NCBI RefSeq assembly: GCF_010727605.1
Contig: NZ_AP022568.1
Coordinates: forward strand, 5,642,001 to 5,706,000
Direction of reading: 5' to 3'
Source: Mycobacterium simiae
GTDB taxonomy: Bacteria; Actinomycetota; Actinomycetes; Mycobacteriales; Mycobacteriaceae
DNA length: 64,000 nt
The notes beneath the pieces are model-generated. The model saw only the letters and a program-made list of their open reading frames with translations, was not told where the DNA came from and ran no database searches. The position numbers and the translations under genes are program-made. Positions 43,859-52,757 of the stretch are shown one piece after another (position 1 is the stretch's first letter; each line of letters starts with the position of its first letter).

Positions 43859-44880
43859 GGCCGTCCACCGTCGACTACCCTGACCGGCTTGTGCGGATAG
43901 CGACGCTCGGCGTACTCCTTGGCTTTGGAGTTCGGCAACACGTAGAGCGTTTCCTTCTTGTCCTGCAACGGTTTGAGCACCAAGTCCAAGAAGCTTTTCC
44001 GGTTGTCCAAATAGGGCTCGATGACATCCTCGCCGGCGGGGCAGACGGCCAGACAGTAGGCGGCCTTGTAGTTCGGCTTGAACGACAGGCTCTGCCACAT
44101 CGATGCATTCTCGGAATCGGTTACCCGCGAACGGAACTCGGCTGCGTCGGTACTGTCGGCCACGGTCTGCACCCAGTCGGTAAAGCCGCCCATGAACTCC
44201 CGGTAGTTGTGTGTCGAACAGGCCAGCCAGTCGAAGCTGCCGTCCTTGCCGATCGCCCCGACCGGGCACGCCGCGACGCACAGCTTGCACTCCAGACACG
44301 GGCTGTAATCCAATGGCTGGCCGTAGCGGCTGATCGGGGCGTCGACCAGGATGGTGCCGAGCAGGATGAAATTGCCGAACTTAGGGTGAATGACGTTGCG
44401 GTGGATTCCCATTACGCCGAGGCCGGCCGCCACGGCCACCGGCTTGTGCGCGACCACCCAGATACGGCCCGGGTAGTTGTCCATCTCCATCGGGAAGGTG
44501 GCAGACGGGTTCAGGGCTCGGTAACCGGCGTCCTGCAATCGGCGAACGACGCGGTGGGCCGTCTCATTGAGCAGCTCACCGCTGCGGTGGAACTCCTGGT
44601 TGGCGACGCTGCGGGCGGTAGATCGGATGTTGTCGCGGTTCATCTTGACCACCAGCGAGATGTAGCTCTTGGTTCGGGGCAACGCCGCCTCGACATGCTC
44701 GACCTCCGAGGCGAGTTCGGGGTCGTCCACCCGGGCGAACGCCACGTCGTCGGCGCCCGCGTCCAGGCAGATCTCGCGCAGCCAGTCGGCGTCGAGAATG
44801 CCGGGCCGGCGCGGTTGCCGTCCGCGCACCGTACGCACCGTTGGATGCTGCGCTAATCGGCCGGGAAGTTTGTCGCCCAT
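43837..44880 (-). CDS. 4Fe-4S protein, epoxyqueuosine-reductase / reductive-dehalogenase-like
   Basis: 347 residues. The ATG at 44880 follows TAGTAT by 7 nt, so leaderless. A C-terminal ferredoxin-type pair of clusters is given by CLECKLCVAACPVGAIG and later CLAVCPAGED. The middle has the VAAGLGVMGIHRNVIHPKFG region seen in QueG and reductive dehalogenases (cobamide-binding group). No twin-arginine signal is seen. A cytoplasmic corrinoid- or flavin-linked reductase is plausible; the substrate is unknown. Confidence 0.8.
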   Translation of the reverse strand: MGDKLPGRLAQHPTVRTVRGRQPRRPGILDADWLREICLDAGADDVAFARVDDPELASEVEHVEAALPRTKSYISLVVKMNRDNIRSTARSVANQEFHRSGELLNETAHRVVRRLQDAGYRALNPSATFPMEMDNYPGRIWVVAHKPVAVAAGLGVMGIHRNVIHPKFGNFILLGTILVDAPISRYGQPLDYSPCLECKLCVAACPVGAIGKDGSFDWLACSTHNYREFMGGFTDWVQTVADSTDAAEFRSRVTDSENASMWQSLSFKPNYKAAYCLAVCPAGEDVIEPYLDNRKSFLDLVLKPLQDKKETLYVLPNSKAKEYAERRYPHKPVRVVDGGRPQPSATP

Positions 44881-44901
44881 GCTGGGTATACTACACAATA
44901 C

Positions 44902-46575
44902 TTAGAGCATGGGGCCGAATCTGCAGGCACAGGACGCGGTGATGGGGACGTCGGCGCGTCCTTGCGCCAGCACCAGTTGCTGCTCGATGATCGCGGCTTC
45001 AGCGGTGCGGCCAAGGCGGCGCAGACACTCGTGGTAGCCGTGCAGGCTCCAGACGTTGCCGGGATGTTGACAGCTTCGCCGGACAGCTGGATCAAGACCC
45101 AGATCGGCCGCATAGACCTCGGCCGCTTCGCTCACCCGCCCCTGCTCGAGCAGCAGCGCGCCGTAGGCGTGGCGGGTCGGCTGCATCCAGCCCCACGGCT
45201 CGTCGTACGGCAGGGCGTCGTCGAGTTCCACCGCGCGGGCCAAATGGTCGAATGCGGTGTCGAAATCTCCTCGGCGGTAAGCGATTTCACCGTCGATCAT
45301 CGCTGCGGCGACCGCGAGGATGTCACGACTGGTGTTGTTGAACAAATACCGCGAGGCCGGGATGCGGGCATAAGCCTCGGCGAAGGCTTGCCGCTCGGCA
45401 TCTGCGCGCGACAGTTGACCCAAGGCCGCATAGGCAACGGCGCGGCCATAGTGCACCGTGGTCGCCGTGGTGCAGTACAGATCCGGGTCGGCGGGCAGCG
45501 GCGCGGCGATCAAATCAGCCCACCGCCCGAAGCGGATGAGAACATGCACCCGCAGCGGCACGAATGCTTCCAGCCAGTCGGCCATCGGGGGCGAATCGAT
45601 CAACAGCACTGCCGGCGTGAGTTGCGCGGCCAGCTCATCGGCGGCCGCGAGCGCGACTCGAGACTGTCCGGAAAACATTGCCGCGTAGACCACGAAGTGC
45701 AAGTCGTGTGCTCGGTAGGCGGAGTAAAAGTTCAGTGCCCCTTCGCGTTCCAGGAACTTGCGATCCGCGCGCACTGCCGCCAGGTTCGAGACCACCGCAC
45801 TGCGGTAATCGCCGCACAGTACGTCGATATGGGTCGGCATGTGTTCGAGGTGACCGGCGTCCGGCACCAGCCCGCGCAGCAGATCGGCCGCGGGCAGCGC
45901 AACCTCGGGATGTGTCGATAACTCCATCGTGTGCAGATAGAGATGCAGGATGCCGGGGTGAGCTTGCCCGGCGGGAGTCGCTAGCGCGGTCTCGAGGAGC
46001 TGCTTGGCCTCGAGGACACGAGAGCCGGGAGCCGGCTCGCCGGTGTCGGTATCCCAAAGGGCCCAGGCAGTCACGTTGACCAGCGCATCCGCAGTCAAGG
46101 CCGCGACGTCCACGTCGTGCGGGTACGTCGAGGCCAACGTTGACATCGAGTCGGCGTACGCGGCTTGACCCGCCGCCAGCGCCGCGGTGTCCCCGGCGTC
46201 CGCGGTGGGAAACCGGGCGGCAAGCGCGTCGATCAGACCCCGTTCGAGGGCCGTGGCGCGGCCTCGGCGGGCGAGCCGAAGTTCCGCGCGAGCGCGGGTC
46301 AGCGATGCGGCAAGGTCGGCGGGATCAAAGGCATCCCAGGCCTTGTTGTAGTTCGGCCCGACCGAATACGCGATGCCCCAGCGTGCGATGGCCAGATCGG
46401 GATCCAGCTCGAGCGCCTTGTCGAAGCAGCGCACCGCCTCTTCATGATTGAACGCGTACGCCCACACCATGCCTCGGTCGAACCATATTTGGGCGTGCGC
46501 CGAAGGCGTGTCAACGGCCCGATGGTAAGCCCCAAGGTTGTAATACGAGTCGACGTCGCCCAGCGGTAGCGTCAC
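44902..46575 (-). CDS. TPR-repeat protein
   Basis: 557 residues; a GTG with TATCGT 7 nt upstream, so leaderless. Several tetratricopeptide-like units are visible, for example FDRGMVWAYAFNHEEAVRCF with DKALELDPDLAIARWG, and DFDTAFDHLARAVELDDALP. The central LHLYLHTMELS and GHLEHMPTHIDVLCGDYRSA segments carry conserved His residues, as in a group of TPR proteins of unknown role. The C-terminus is CACRFGPML. No enzymatic motif is seen. Confidence 0.8.
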   Translation of the reverse strand: MTLPLGDVDSYYNLGAYHRAVDTPSAHAQIWFDRGMVWAYAFNHEEAVRCFDKALELDPDLAIARWGIAYSVGPNYNKAWDAFDPADLAASLTRARAELRLARRGRATALERGLIDALAARFPTADAGDTAALAAGQAAYADSMSTLASTYPHDVDVAALTADALVNVTAWALWDTDTGEPAPGSRVLEAKQLLETALATPAGQAHPGILHLYLHTMELSTHPEVALPAADLLRGLVPDAGHLEHMPTHIDVLCGDYRSAVVSNLAAVRADRKFLEREGALNFYSAYRAHDLHFVVYAAMFSGQSRVALAAADELAAQLTPAVLLIDSPPMADWLEAFVPLRVHVLIRFGRWADLIAAPLPADPDLYCTTATTVHYGRAVAYAALGQLSRADAERQAFAEAYARIPASRYLFNNTSRDILAVAAAMIDGEIAYRRGDFDTAFDHLARAVELDDALPYDEPWGWMQPTRHAYGALLLEQGRVSEAAEVYAADLGLDPAVRRSCQHPGNVWSLHGYHECLRRLGRTAEAAIIEQQLVLAQGRADVPITASCACRFGPML

Positions 46576-46599
46576 GCCGCCGACGATAGTCCCAACCAG

Positions 46600-48063
46600 C
46601 TAGTCGTCGTTGTCGGCGTCGGCCACCGTCAACGGCAGTGCCAGATCCTCCAGGGCGCGTTGCTCGGCGGCGATGCCGAGCCACAGTTCGACGAGGCCCG
46701 CGACCGCCATCACGATCGCCCCGATCAAAAACGACCACAACACCTGGCCACGTTCGCCGGAATTGATCAGCTCGCCGAACAGGACGGGCCCGGTGATACC
46801 GCCGATCGCCGTGCCCACCGCGTAGAAGAACGCGATCGCCAGCGCCCGGGTCTCCATCGGAAAGATCTCGCTGACGGTCAGGTAGGCCGCGCTCGCACCC
46901 GCCGACGCCAGAAAGAACGCCGCCGCCAACACGACGATGAACGTCCACACACCGCCGGTCTGGTTCACGAACAACACACCGAGCACGACCGCAATGGCCG
47001 CCGAGCCGATGTAGGTCATCGTGATCATCGGTTTGCGACCGACGGTGTCGAAGAGCCGCCCGAGGACCAGCGGGCCGAAGAAATTGCTCAACGCCCACAG
47101 AATGAAAAAGACCGGTACCGTTCCCGAAGCGACGCCGTAAAACCTGCTCAACAGGGTGCCCAGATTGAACGTCACGCCGTTGTAGAGGAACGCCTGGCCG
47201 ATGAACAAAGCGAGCCCGAGAATTGCGCGCTTGGGATAAAGCTTGAATGCCACCTGAGCAATCTCTACGAACGAAATCGTTTCGCGCTGACGAATTTTCA
47301 GCGGCTGTCCGTGCGGCTCAGGCAGCGACTGACCGGTTTCCCGCTCGACGTCGCCCTCGATGTCCGCGACGATCTGCTCGGCTTCCTGGTCACGACCGTG
47401 AATGAACAGCCACCGTGGGCTTTCCGGGACGTTACGCCGGACCAGCAACAGGAAGATGCCGAAGATGGCACCGATGCCGAACGCTAGGCGCCAACCGATG
47501 TTCGGGGGGAAATTCGAGGTGTCCAGCAGCACCAACGCGCCAGCCGCTCCCGCGGCCGAGCCGAGCCAGTAGGTGCCGTTGATGATCAGGTCGACGCGTC
47601 CGCGCACCCGCGCCGGAATCAACTCGTCGATCGCGGAATTGATGGCGGCGTATTCGCCCCCGATGCCGGCACCGGTGAAAAACCGGGCGACGAAGAAATA
47701 CCAGGGCGCGAAGGCGAATGCGGTCGCCACGGTAGCGACTAGGTAGACCGCCAGGGTCAGGATGAACAAGTTGCGCCGCCCGAACCGATCCGTGAGGTGA
47801 CCGAAAACCAACGCACCTAGGCAGGCGCCGGTGATGTAGATCGCCGCGGCATAACCGATCTGTGCAGGATCGAGTTCGATGCCGCTGCCCTGCTCGGTGA
47901 GGCGTGCCGAGACGTTGCCGACCATCGTGACCTCGAGTCCGTCGAGAACCCACACACCGCCGAGACCCACGACGACGCGCCAGTGGAACCGCGACCAGGG
48001 CAGCCGGTCCAGCCGCGCCGGTACGTGCGTCGTGATGGTCTTCGTGTGTGCGCGTGAGCTCAT
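46600..48063 (-). CDS. MFS transporter, sugar/organic-acid type
   Basis: 487 residues from an ATG with AAGGAGA upstream. Twelve helices, with the MFS motif GHLTDRFGRRNLF after helix 2 (near residue 100) and GRLFDTVGRKPMITM in the second half. The central cytoplasmic loop (about 205-270) is long and acidic (EAEQIVADIEGDVERETGQ). VWVLDGLEVTMVGN in helix 1 suggests the metabolite:H+ symporter group. Substrate unknown. Confidence 0.88.
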   Translation of the reverse strand: MSSRAHTKTITTHVPARLDRLPWSRFHWRVVVGLGGVWVLDGLEVTMVGNVSARLTEQGSGIELDPAQIGYAAAIYITGACLGALVFGHLTDRFGRRNLFILTLAVYLVATVATAFAFAPWYFFVARFFTGAGIGGEYAAINSAIDELIPARVRGRVDLIINGTYWLGSAAGAAGALVLLDTSNFPPNIGWRLAFGIGAIFGIFLLLVRRNVPESPRWLFIHGRDQEAEQIVADIEGDVERETGQSLPEPHGQPLKIRQRETISFVEIAQVAFKLYPKRAILGLALFIGQAFLYNGVTFNLGTLLSRFYGVASGTVPVFFILWALSNFFGPLVLGRLFDTVGRKPMITMTYIGSAAIAVVLGVLFVNQTGGVWTFIVVLAAAFFLASAGASAAYLTVSEIFPMETRALAIAFFYAVGTAIGGITGPVLFGELINSGERGQVLWSFLIGAIVMAVAGLVELWLGIAAEQRALEDLALPLTVADADNDD

Positions 48064-48204
48064 GCCGTCTCCTTCTCGGTGGGTACAGAGTTACCCGCCG
48101 CCCGGTTTCAGCAAGCCTCGAAAATATTCGGCGGCGAGCAGGCGGACCCTACCCCACCAGCCGCAGACAGCACCCGATCGGCGCGATCGGAAATTACTGG
48201 GCAG

Positions 48205-48594
48205 ATGAGCGCCAGCCATCCGAGCAAGAGGGCCCGCTTACTGCAAGCGCTGGCGGATTCGACGTCGATCGCCATGGAGAACGTCCGCGTGTGCGCCGAA
48301 CTGGAACAACGGGTGCGCGACCGCACCGCGGCGCGGCAGCAGGCAAACCGAGGAGATTCGTCAGCTCGCCGTGACCGACGAGATGACCGGGCTGACGAAC
48401 CGGCGCGGCTTCTATCTGCTGGCCGAGCAAAAGCTACCGGGAGCACATCACAACGGCCCTATCGGCTTGCCGCCAGCATCGGCGCGGTGCGGGCGCCAGC
48501 GCACGGAGCGGGCGCAACCGTGGACGAATTGCTGATCCGGGCCGACGAGTTGATGTACGACGAAAAGAAGACCAGCGGCAATACCCGCGCATGA
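48205..48594 (+). pseudogene. Broken GAF-GGDEF diguanylate cyclase remnant
   Basis: An ATG at 48205 opens ALADSTSIAMENVRVCAELE, a GAF end plus linker, and then the frame goes wrong. The next frame at about 48350-48430 reads EIRQLAVTDEMTGLTNRRGF, the standard entry of a GGDEF domain. The first frame then resumes as SIGAVRAPAHGAGATVDELL and ADELMYDEKKTSG, the end of such a domain. The GG[DE]EF active-site block between them is missing. A frameshift and a deletion have therefore removed the active part. Confidence 0.8.
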
Positions 48595-48631
48595 ACCGGC
48601 GTTACGCCAATTCTTCTGCAGGACAATAGTT

Positions 48632-49372
48632 TCAGCCGGCGCCCTTGCCGTTGTCGACTCGGTAGACGGCGCCGTGGATGGCAGACGCCGCATCGCTGGC
48701 AAGGAACGCGACCACGTCGGCGACTTCGCGGGGCTGCATCATGCCGCGCGGCGCGGCTGTCCGCATGATCAGGTCGTAATTGGGATCTTCGGGTGGGCGG
48801 AATTCTGCGAGTTGCGGCGTCAGCATGCCGCCGGGGCATACGGCGTTGACGCGCAACCGATCCGCGGTGTACTCCACTGCCAGCGCGCGGGTCAGCCCGA
48901 TGAGCCCGTGCTTGGCGGCGCAGTATCCGGCCGAGTACGCCTGGCCTTCCACACCGGCGATGGAGCTGACGTTGATGATGTTGCCCCCGCGCTCGAGTAG
49001 GTGTGGCAATGCGGCCCGGCACAGATAAAACGGGCCGCTCAGGTTGACCGCGAGATCTTGTGTCCAGTCGTCGTCCGTCATCGATTCGGTGCGACGCATC
49101 TGATGTTTCCCGGCGATGTTGACCAAGACGTCCAGGCCGCCGAATTCCTCGACGCACCGGTGCACCGCGTCCTGACATTCCCGTGGCGAGGCTATGTCCA
49201 CCGACGCGTGCGCACCCGACCGCACATCGGCGAACACCTCGGTCAACCGTGCGGTATCGCGGGCAATCCCGAAAACGGTTGCGCCGTGGCGAGAAAACAG
49301 CCTAGCTGTTTCGGCGCCAAGGCCCGAAGATGCACCCGTCACCAACGCGACCTTGCCCTGTAGTGCAGTCAT
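48632..49372 (-). CDS. Short-chain dehydrogenase/reductase
   Basis: 246 residues from an ATG at 49372. TGASSGLG cofactor loop near residue 12, NIAGKHQ, NVSSIAG, and Tyr-x3-Lys in YCAAK near 150; classical SDR with C-terminal GAVYRVDNGKGAG. Substrate unknown. It lies between the broken GGDEF gene and a small membrane protein. Confidence 0.88.
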   Translation of the reverse strand: MTALQGKVALVTGASSGLGAETARLFSRHGATVFGIARDTARLTEVFADVRSGAHASVDIASPRECQDAVHRCVEEFGGLDVLVNIAGKHQMRRTESMTDDDWTQDLAVNLSGPFYLCRAALPHLLERGGNIINVSSIAGVEGQAYSAGYCAAKHGLIGLTRALAVEYTADRLRVNAVCPGGMLTPQLAEFRPPEDPNYDLIMRTAAPRGMMQPREVADVVAFLASDAASAIHGAVYRVDNGKGAG

Positions 49373-49392
49373 AACCGTCCTCACCCATCTCG

Positions 49393-49674
49393 TCACGACC
49401 GCATCCGTGCGACACCCACTCGCAAAAACTTAAGCGGCACAACGGATCTCGGCCCCATGCTGGTTACCACGTAGCGCAGCATGCGCTCTGCCCGGAGGCG
49501 CTGCCGAACGCGCCGTGCGGTGATCAGCACGAGCAAGCTAAACACAAGCCGGCCCAGTGCGACACGACTCGTGCGCTGCTGCCAGCTCAGCGGCGGCGAG
49601 CTGGCCCGTCGGCCGGCGTAGTAGCCCAGGCACGCCGTGGCGGCCAGTGCGCAGATCACCACAAGTACTGCCAT
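49393..49674 (-). CDS. Small membrane protein, unknown function
   Basis: 93 residues from ATG 49674; a longer open frame to 49713 exists. One N-terminal helix (MAVLVVICALAATACLGYYA) and a second hydrophobic segment (LGRLVFSLLVLITARRV), then a basic tail. It looks like a mycobacterial inner-membrane protein. The gap to the STAS gene holds nothing else. Confidence 0.6.
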   Translation of the reverse strand: MAVLVVICALAATACLGYYAGRRASSPPLSWQQRTSRVALGRLVFSLLVLITARRVRQRLRAERMLRYVVTSMGPRSVVPLKFLRVGVARMRS

Positions 49675-49797
49675 GGTGATGAGCGTCCTGTCCCACTGTC
49701 GCGGGCAGGTCACGAACCAGATACACCTCAGCTAACTCGGCCGGGAATGTCTCGGGGGGGAATGTCCCCCGAACATCTGAACCCCGAATGTTTGGTG

Positions 49798-50127
49798 TCA
49801 GTCCTGTGTCGGCGCCGGCGCGGGTTCGACGGTGACCAATTCGGCTAGGCCGCTGACGGTGAGGCTGGTCATCAACAGGCGGTGAGCGATGACCCGAATG
49901 TGGTCCGCACGGTTGAACAGGGCGTTGATTGCCGCGCTGTCCAGGTACTCCACCCCGCTGAGGTCGACGACGAGCGTCTCCCCGCTACTCGCGGCCTGAG
50001 CCGTGGCGGCACCGAGCGCCTGGTCGAAAGCGTCGATGTTGCTCAGGTCGATTTCTCCCGCCGCCACCAGCGTGAGATTTCCATCGTCGGAGCGCACAGT
50101 GTTCAGGGTGAGCGATGTCGCCATCAT
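49798..50127 (-). CDS. STAS-domain anti-anti-sigma factor
   Basis: 109 residues. LVAAGEIDLSNIDAFDQAL opens the STAS fold, and VVDLSGVEYLDSAAINALF contains the phosphorylatable Ser (DSAA) at about residue 63. Its ATG overlaps the 3' end of the SpoIIE-type phosphatase gene, so the two are coupled. SpoIIE-family phosphatases dephosphorylate such proteins, which then bind an anti-sigma factor. Confidence 0.9.
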   Translation of the reverse strand: MMATSLTLNTVRSDDGNLTLVAAGEIDLSNIDAFDQALGAATAQAASSGETLVVDLSGVEYLDSAAINALFNRADHIRVIAHRLLMTSLTVSGLAELVTVEPAPAPTQD

Positions 50128-52694
50128 GCGATCCTCACCGATAGCTGAACCTTGGTGCCCTCAGGGTCCGGGTTGATGGTGACGTCATGCATGAGGCCGC
50201 GCATCAGAGCGATGCCGCGGCCGCGGTGGGGATTGGCGGCGGGTTGCGGAGTTTTCCACGAACCCGTGTCGGTGATGGTCAGCTGCACCTCGTCGACCAA
50301 AGCGGTGGCGTCCAGGGCGATGGTGCCCCCGGGTGTGTGCCGGTGGCCGTGCTCGATGGCGTTAGCAACGGCTTCGCCGGCGGCGATGAGCACGTTCATG
50401 GTCTGATCGGGATCCAGTCGGGCGCGGCTCAGCCAACTGCGCAGCGCACGACGAACCGGGGCGAGATGGCTGACGTCGGCCGGGAAGGTGAGCTCCAGCG
50501 GAGCGGGATGTCGATAAAGCAGCAGCGCGACGTCGTCCTGGTAGCCGCTGCTGGGCGCCAGCCGGGACATGATCTGGTCGGCCAGTTCGTTCAGCGGCGA
50601 CACCCTACCGTCCTGCACCAGCGCCGCGGCCCGATCGATGCCTTCGTCGAGTGACTTGCGGCGACGTTCGACTAGACCGTCGGTGTAAAGCAGCAGTGTC
50701 GAGCGGGCCGGCACGATCAGCCGGGCCTCGGAACGGGCGCGATGGGGGCGTATCCCCAACGCGACGGAGTGGCCGTCCTCGAGCATGCGGGTGCTGCCGT
50801 CGGCATCGACCAGGATGGGCGGTGGGTGCCCGGCACTGGAATACACCAGCTCACCGGTGTCGGGATTGAGCACGGCGCACACCGCGGTGGTGCATTGGGC
50901 GCCGGGTAGCCGAGCGGCGAAGCGATCGAGGCCCTCGAGGGCGGCCGCCGGGCTGGGGTTGTCGAACAGCAGTGCGCGGCAGGCGCTGCGCACCTGGCCC
51001 ATCACGGTAGCGGCGGCCAGGCCGTGGCCGACGCAGTCGCCGACGATCATCGCAATGCGTCCGTCATCGAGGTCGACGACGTCGTACCAGTCACCGCCGA
51101 CTTGCAGCGGGCGGGTCGCGGCCTGGTAGCGCACCGCGAAGCCGTGGGGCAGCTCGGCCGGACCGAGGATCGCGTGTTGCAATGCCAGGGCGGTCTCGCG
51201 CTGCTGGTCGACCTGATAGACGCGTTGCAAACCTTGTCCGAGGCGGCCGGCCAGCACGGTGAGCAAGGTCTGGTCTTCGAGGGTGAACGGCCGCTTGTCG
51301 GCCAGTTCGATCCAGACGACCAGGACGCCCTCGGGGTGCTGCAGCGCAATGGCCGCCGTCCCGGGCGTGCTGATGTTCGGGGTCAGCAGGTCCCCGTCGC
51401 GCAATGCGGCGAGCATGCGCCGCGTTTCGTCCGGCAGGTCGGTCCACCGGGTGGGCTCACCCACGGCCACGAGTCCTGGTGCGCCAGAATCGGTTTGGGC
51501 TGGCGCACCAAGGCCGGCCCTGCGGGTAGGGAACGTCAGCGCCAGCACGCGGCGGGCCCGCCACAGCCGACGCAGCTCCTCGGCCGCGGCCGATACCGCG
51601 TCCTCGACGGTGTCCGCCTGCGCGAGCTCCTGGTTGAGCGCGTGTTCTCGGCCCGCCGCCAGCGCCAGGGCGATCGCGGCGTGTCGGGCGAAATCACTGA
51701 CCAGCTCGAGGTAGTCACTGCTGAACCTCGGCTGTTGCGGGTCTCGTGCCACCGCGATCACTCCGAGCACTGCGCCGTCGGCTACCAGCGGCATGACGAT
51801 GGCCGGGCGCTCACCCACATCGGTGAAGCCCTCGATGGGGTACTGGAAGGAATCGGTGATCAGCGGTTCACCGCGCCGTGCCACCCCGCCGGTGGTCGAA
51901 CCGTCCATCGGTACCTGGCGACCGATCACTTGCGACGCGTAGCGCCCCGCGGTCGCCGCCACGATGAGGGAGGCCACCTTGTCGGTCGGCAGATCGGGCT
52001 CGCTGGGAACCAATAGAATGGCCTGCTCGGCACCGGCCAGTTCGAGCGCCAGATTCACGATCAGCTGCAGTGGACCGGTCTGCGGGTCACCCGACAGCAA
52101 CGCGGTCGTGATCTCCCGGCTGGCCTTCGTCCAGCGCGCCGACTCGCGTTCACGTTCAAACAACCGCGCGTTGTCGATAGCGGCCGCGGCCGCCGTCGCC
52201 AGCGCCCGCACAGCGTTCTCCTGATAGTCGGTGAACACCCGGTCCGGCCGGTCGTCCGCGAGGTACAGGCTGCCGAAATCGGCCGCCCGCACGGTGATCG
52301 GAATTCCGAGCAACGCCCGGACGGAGGGTCCGTGCGCATGCAGTTCGGTGGCCTGCGGATGGGCACTCACATCGTCGATGCGGATGCCCTCGCCCACCGG
52401 CAATTCGCCCAACCGGCGTGCCGCGTCGGCGTCGATGCCGGTGTGGACGAACGAGGCCAGGTGACCGTCGGCCGCACGGATGCCCAACGCCCCGTACCGA
52501 GCGTCGGTCAGCTCCATCGCCGCGCTAACGACACGATGCAAGGTCACATCGAGGTCCAGGTCGGAACCGATCTCGACGATGACGCGCACCAGGTGAGCCA
52601 TCTGATCGCGAGCGGCCACCAGCTCGTCGAGTCGTTCGTCCGCTTGGCTCACCGGCTCGCGCTGCCCGCTGCCGGGATCGTTGACCACAGACAT
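50124..52694 (-). CDS. Multi-GAF SpoIIE/PP2C phosphatase with C-terminal HATPase anti-sigma-type domain
   Basis: 856 residues. Two or three GAF-like domains (about 30-180, 190-340 and possibly 350-480) are followed by a PP2C/SpoIIE phosphatase (VGGDWYDVVDLDDGRIAMIV near 530; GDCVGHGL) and a HATPase_c kinase-like domain at the end (NVLIAAGEAVANAIEHGH; RGRGIALM). A phosphatase fused to an RsbW-like ATPase next to a STAS protein is a partner-switching module. The listed start is ATG 52694, but TACATT lies 7 nt before the third-codon GTG (52688), so a leaderless start there is likely. Signal sensed by GAF is unknown. Confidence 0.92.
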   Translation of the reverse strand: MSVVNDPGSGQREPVSQADERLDELVAARDQMAHLVRVIVEIGSDLDLDVTLHRVVSAAMELTDARYGALGIRAADGHLASFVHTGIDADAARRLGELPVGEGIRIDDVSAHPQATELHAHGPSVRALLGIPITVRAADFGSLYLADDRPDRVFTDYQENAVRALATAAAAAIDNARLFERERESARWTKASREITTALLSGDPQTGPLQLIVNLALELAGAEQAILLVPSEPDLPTDKVASLIVAATAGRYASQVIGRQVPMDGSTTGGVARRGEPLITDSFQYPIEGFTDVGERPAIVMPLVADGAVLGVIAVARDPQQPRFSSDYLELVSDFARHAAIALALAAGREHALNQELAQADTVEDAVSAAAEELRRLWRARRVLALTFPTRRAGLGAPAQTDSGAPGLVAVGEPTRWTDLPDETRRMLAALRDGDLLTPNISTPGTAAIALQHPEGVLVVWIELADKRPFTLEDQTLLTVLAGRLGQGLQRVYQVDQQRETALALQHAILGPAELPHGFAVRYQAATRPLQVGGDWYDVVDLDDGRIAMIVGDCVGHGLAAATVMGQVRSACRALLFDNPSPAAALEGLDRFAARLPGAQCTTAVCAVLNPDTGELVYSSAGHPPPILVDADGSTRMLEDGHSVALGIRPHRARSEARLIVPARSTLLLYTDGLVERRRKSLDEGIDRAAALVQDGRVSPLNELADQIMSRLAPSSGYQDDVALLLYRHPAPLELTFPADVSHLAPVRRALRSWLSRARLDPDQTMNVLIAAGEAVANAIEHGHRHTPGGTIALDATALVDEVQLTITDTGSWKTPQPAANPHRGRGIALMRGLMHDVTINPDPEGTKVQLSVRIA

Positions 52695-52757
52695 AAATGT
52701 AGTCGGTCGGGTTCAGGGCGAACCCCGACGTTGCGCGTGCGCGCCGCGCCGCTGCGG

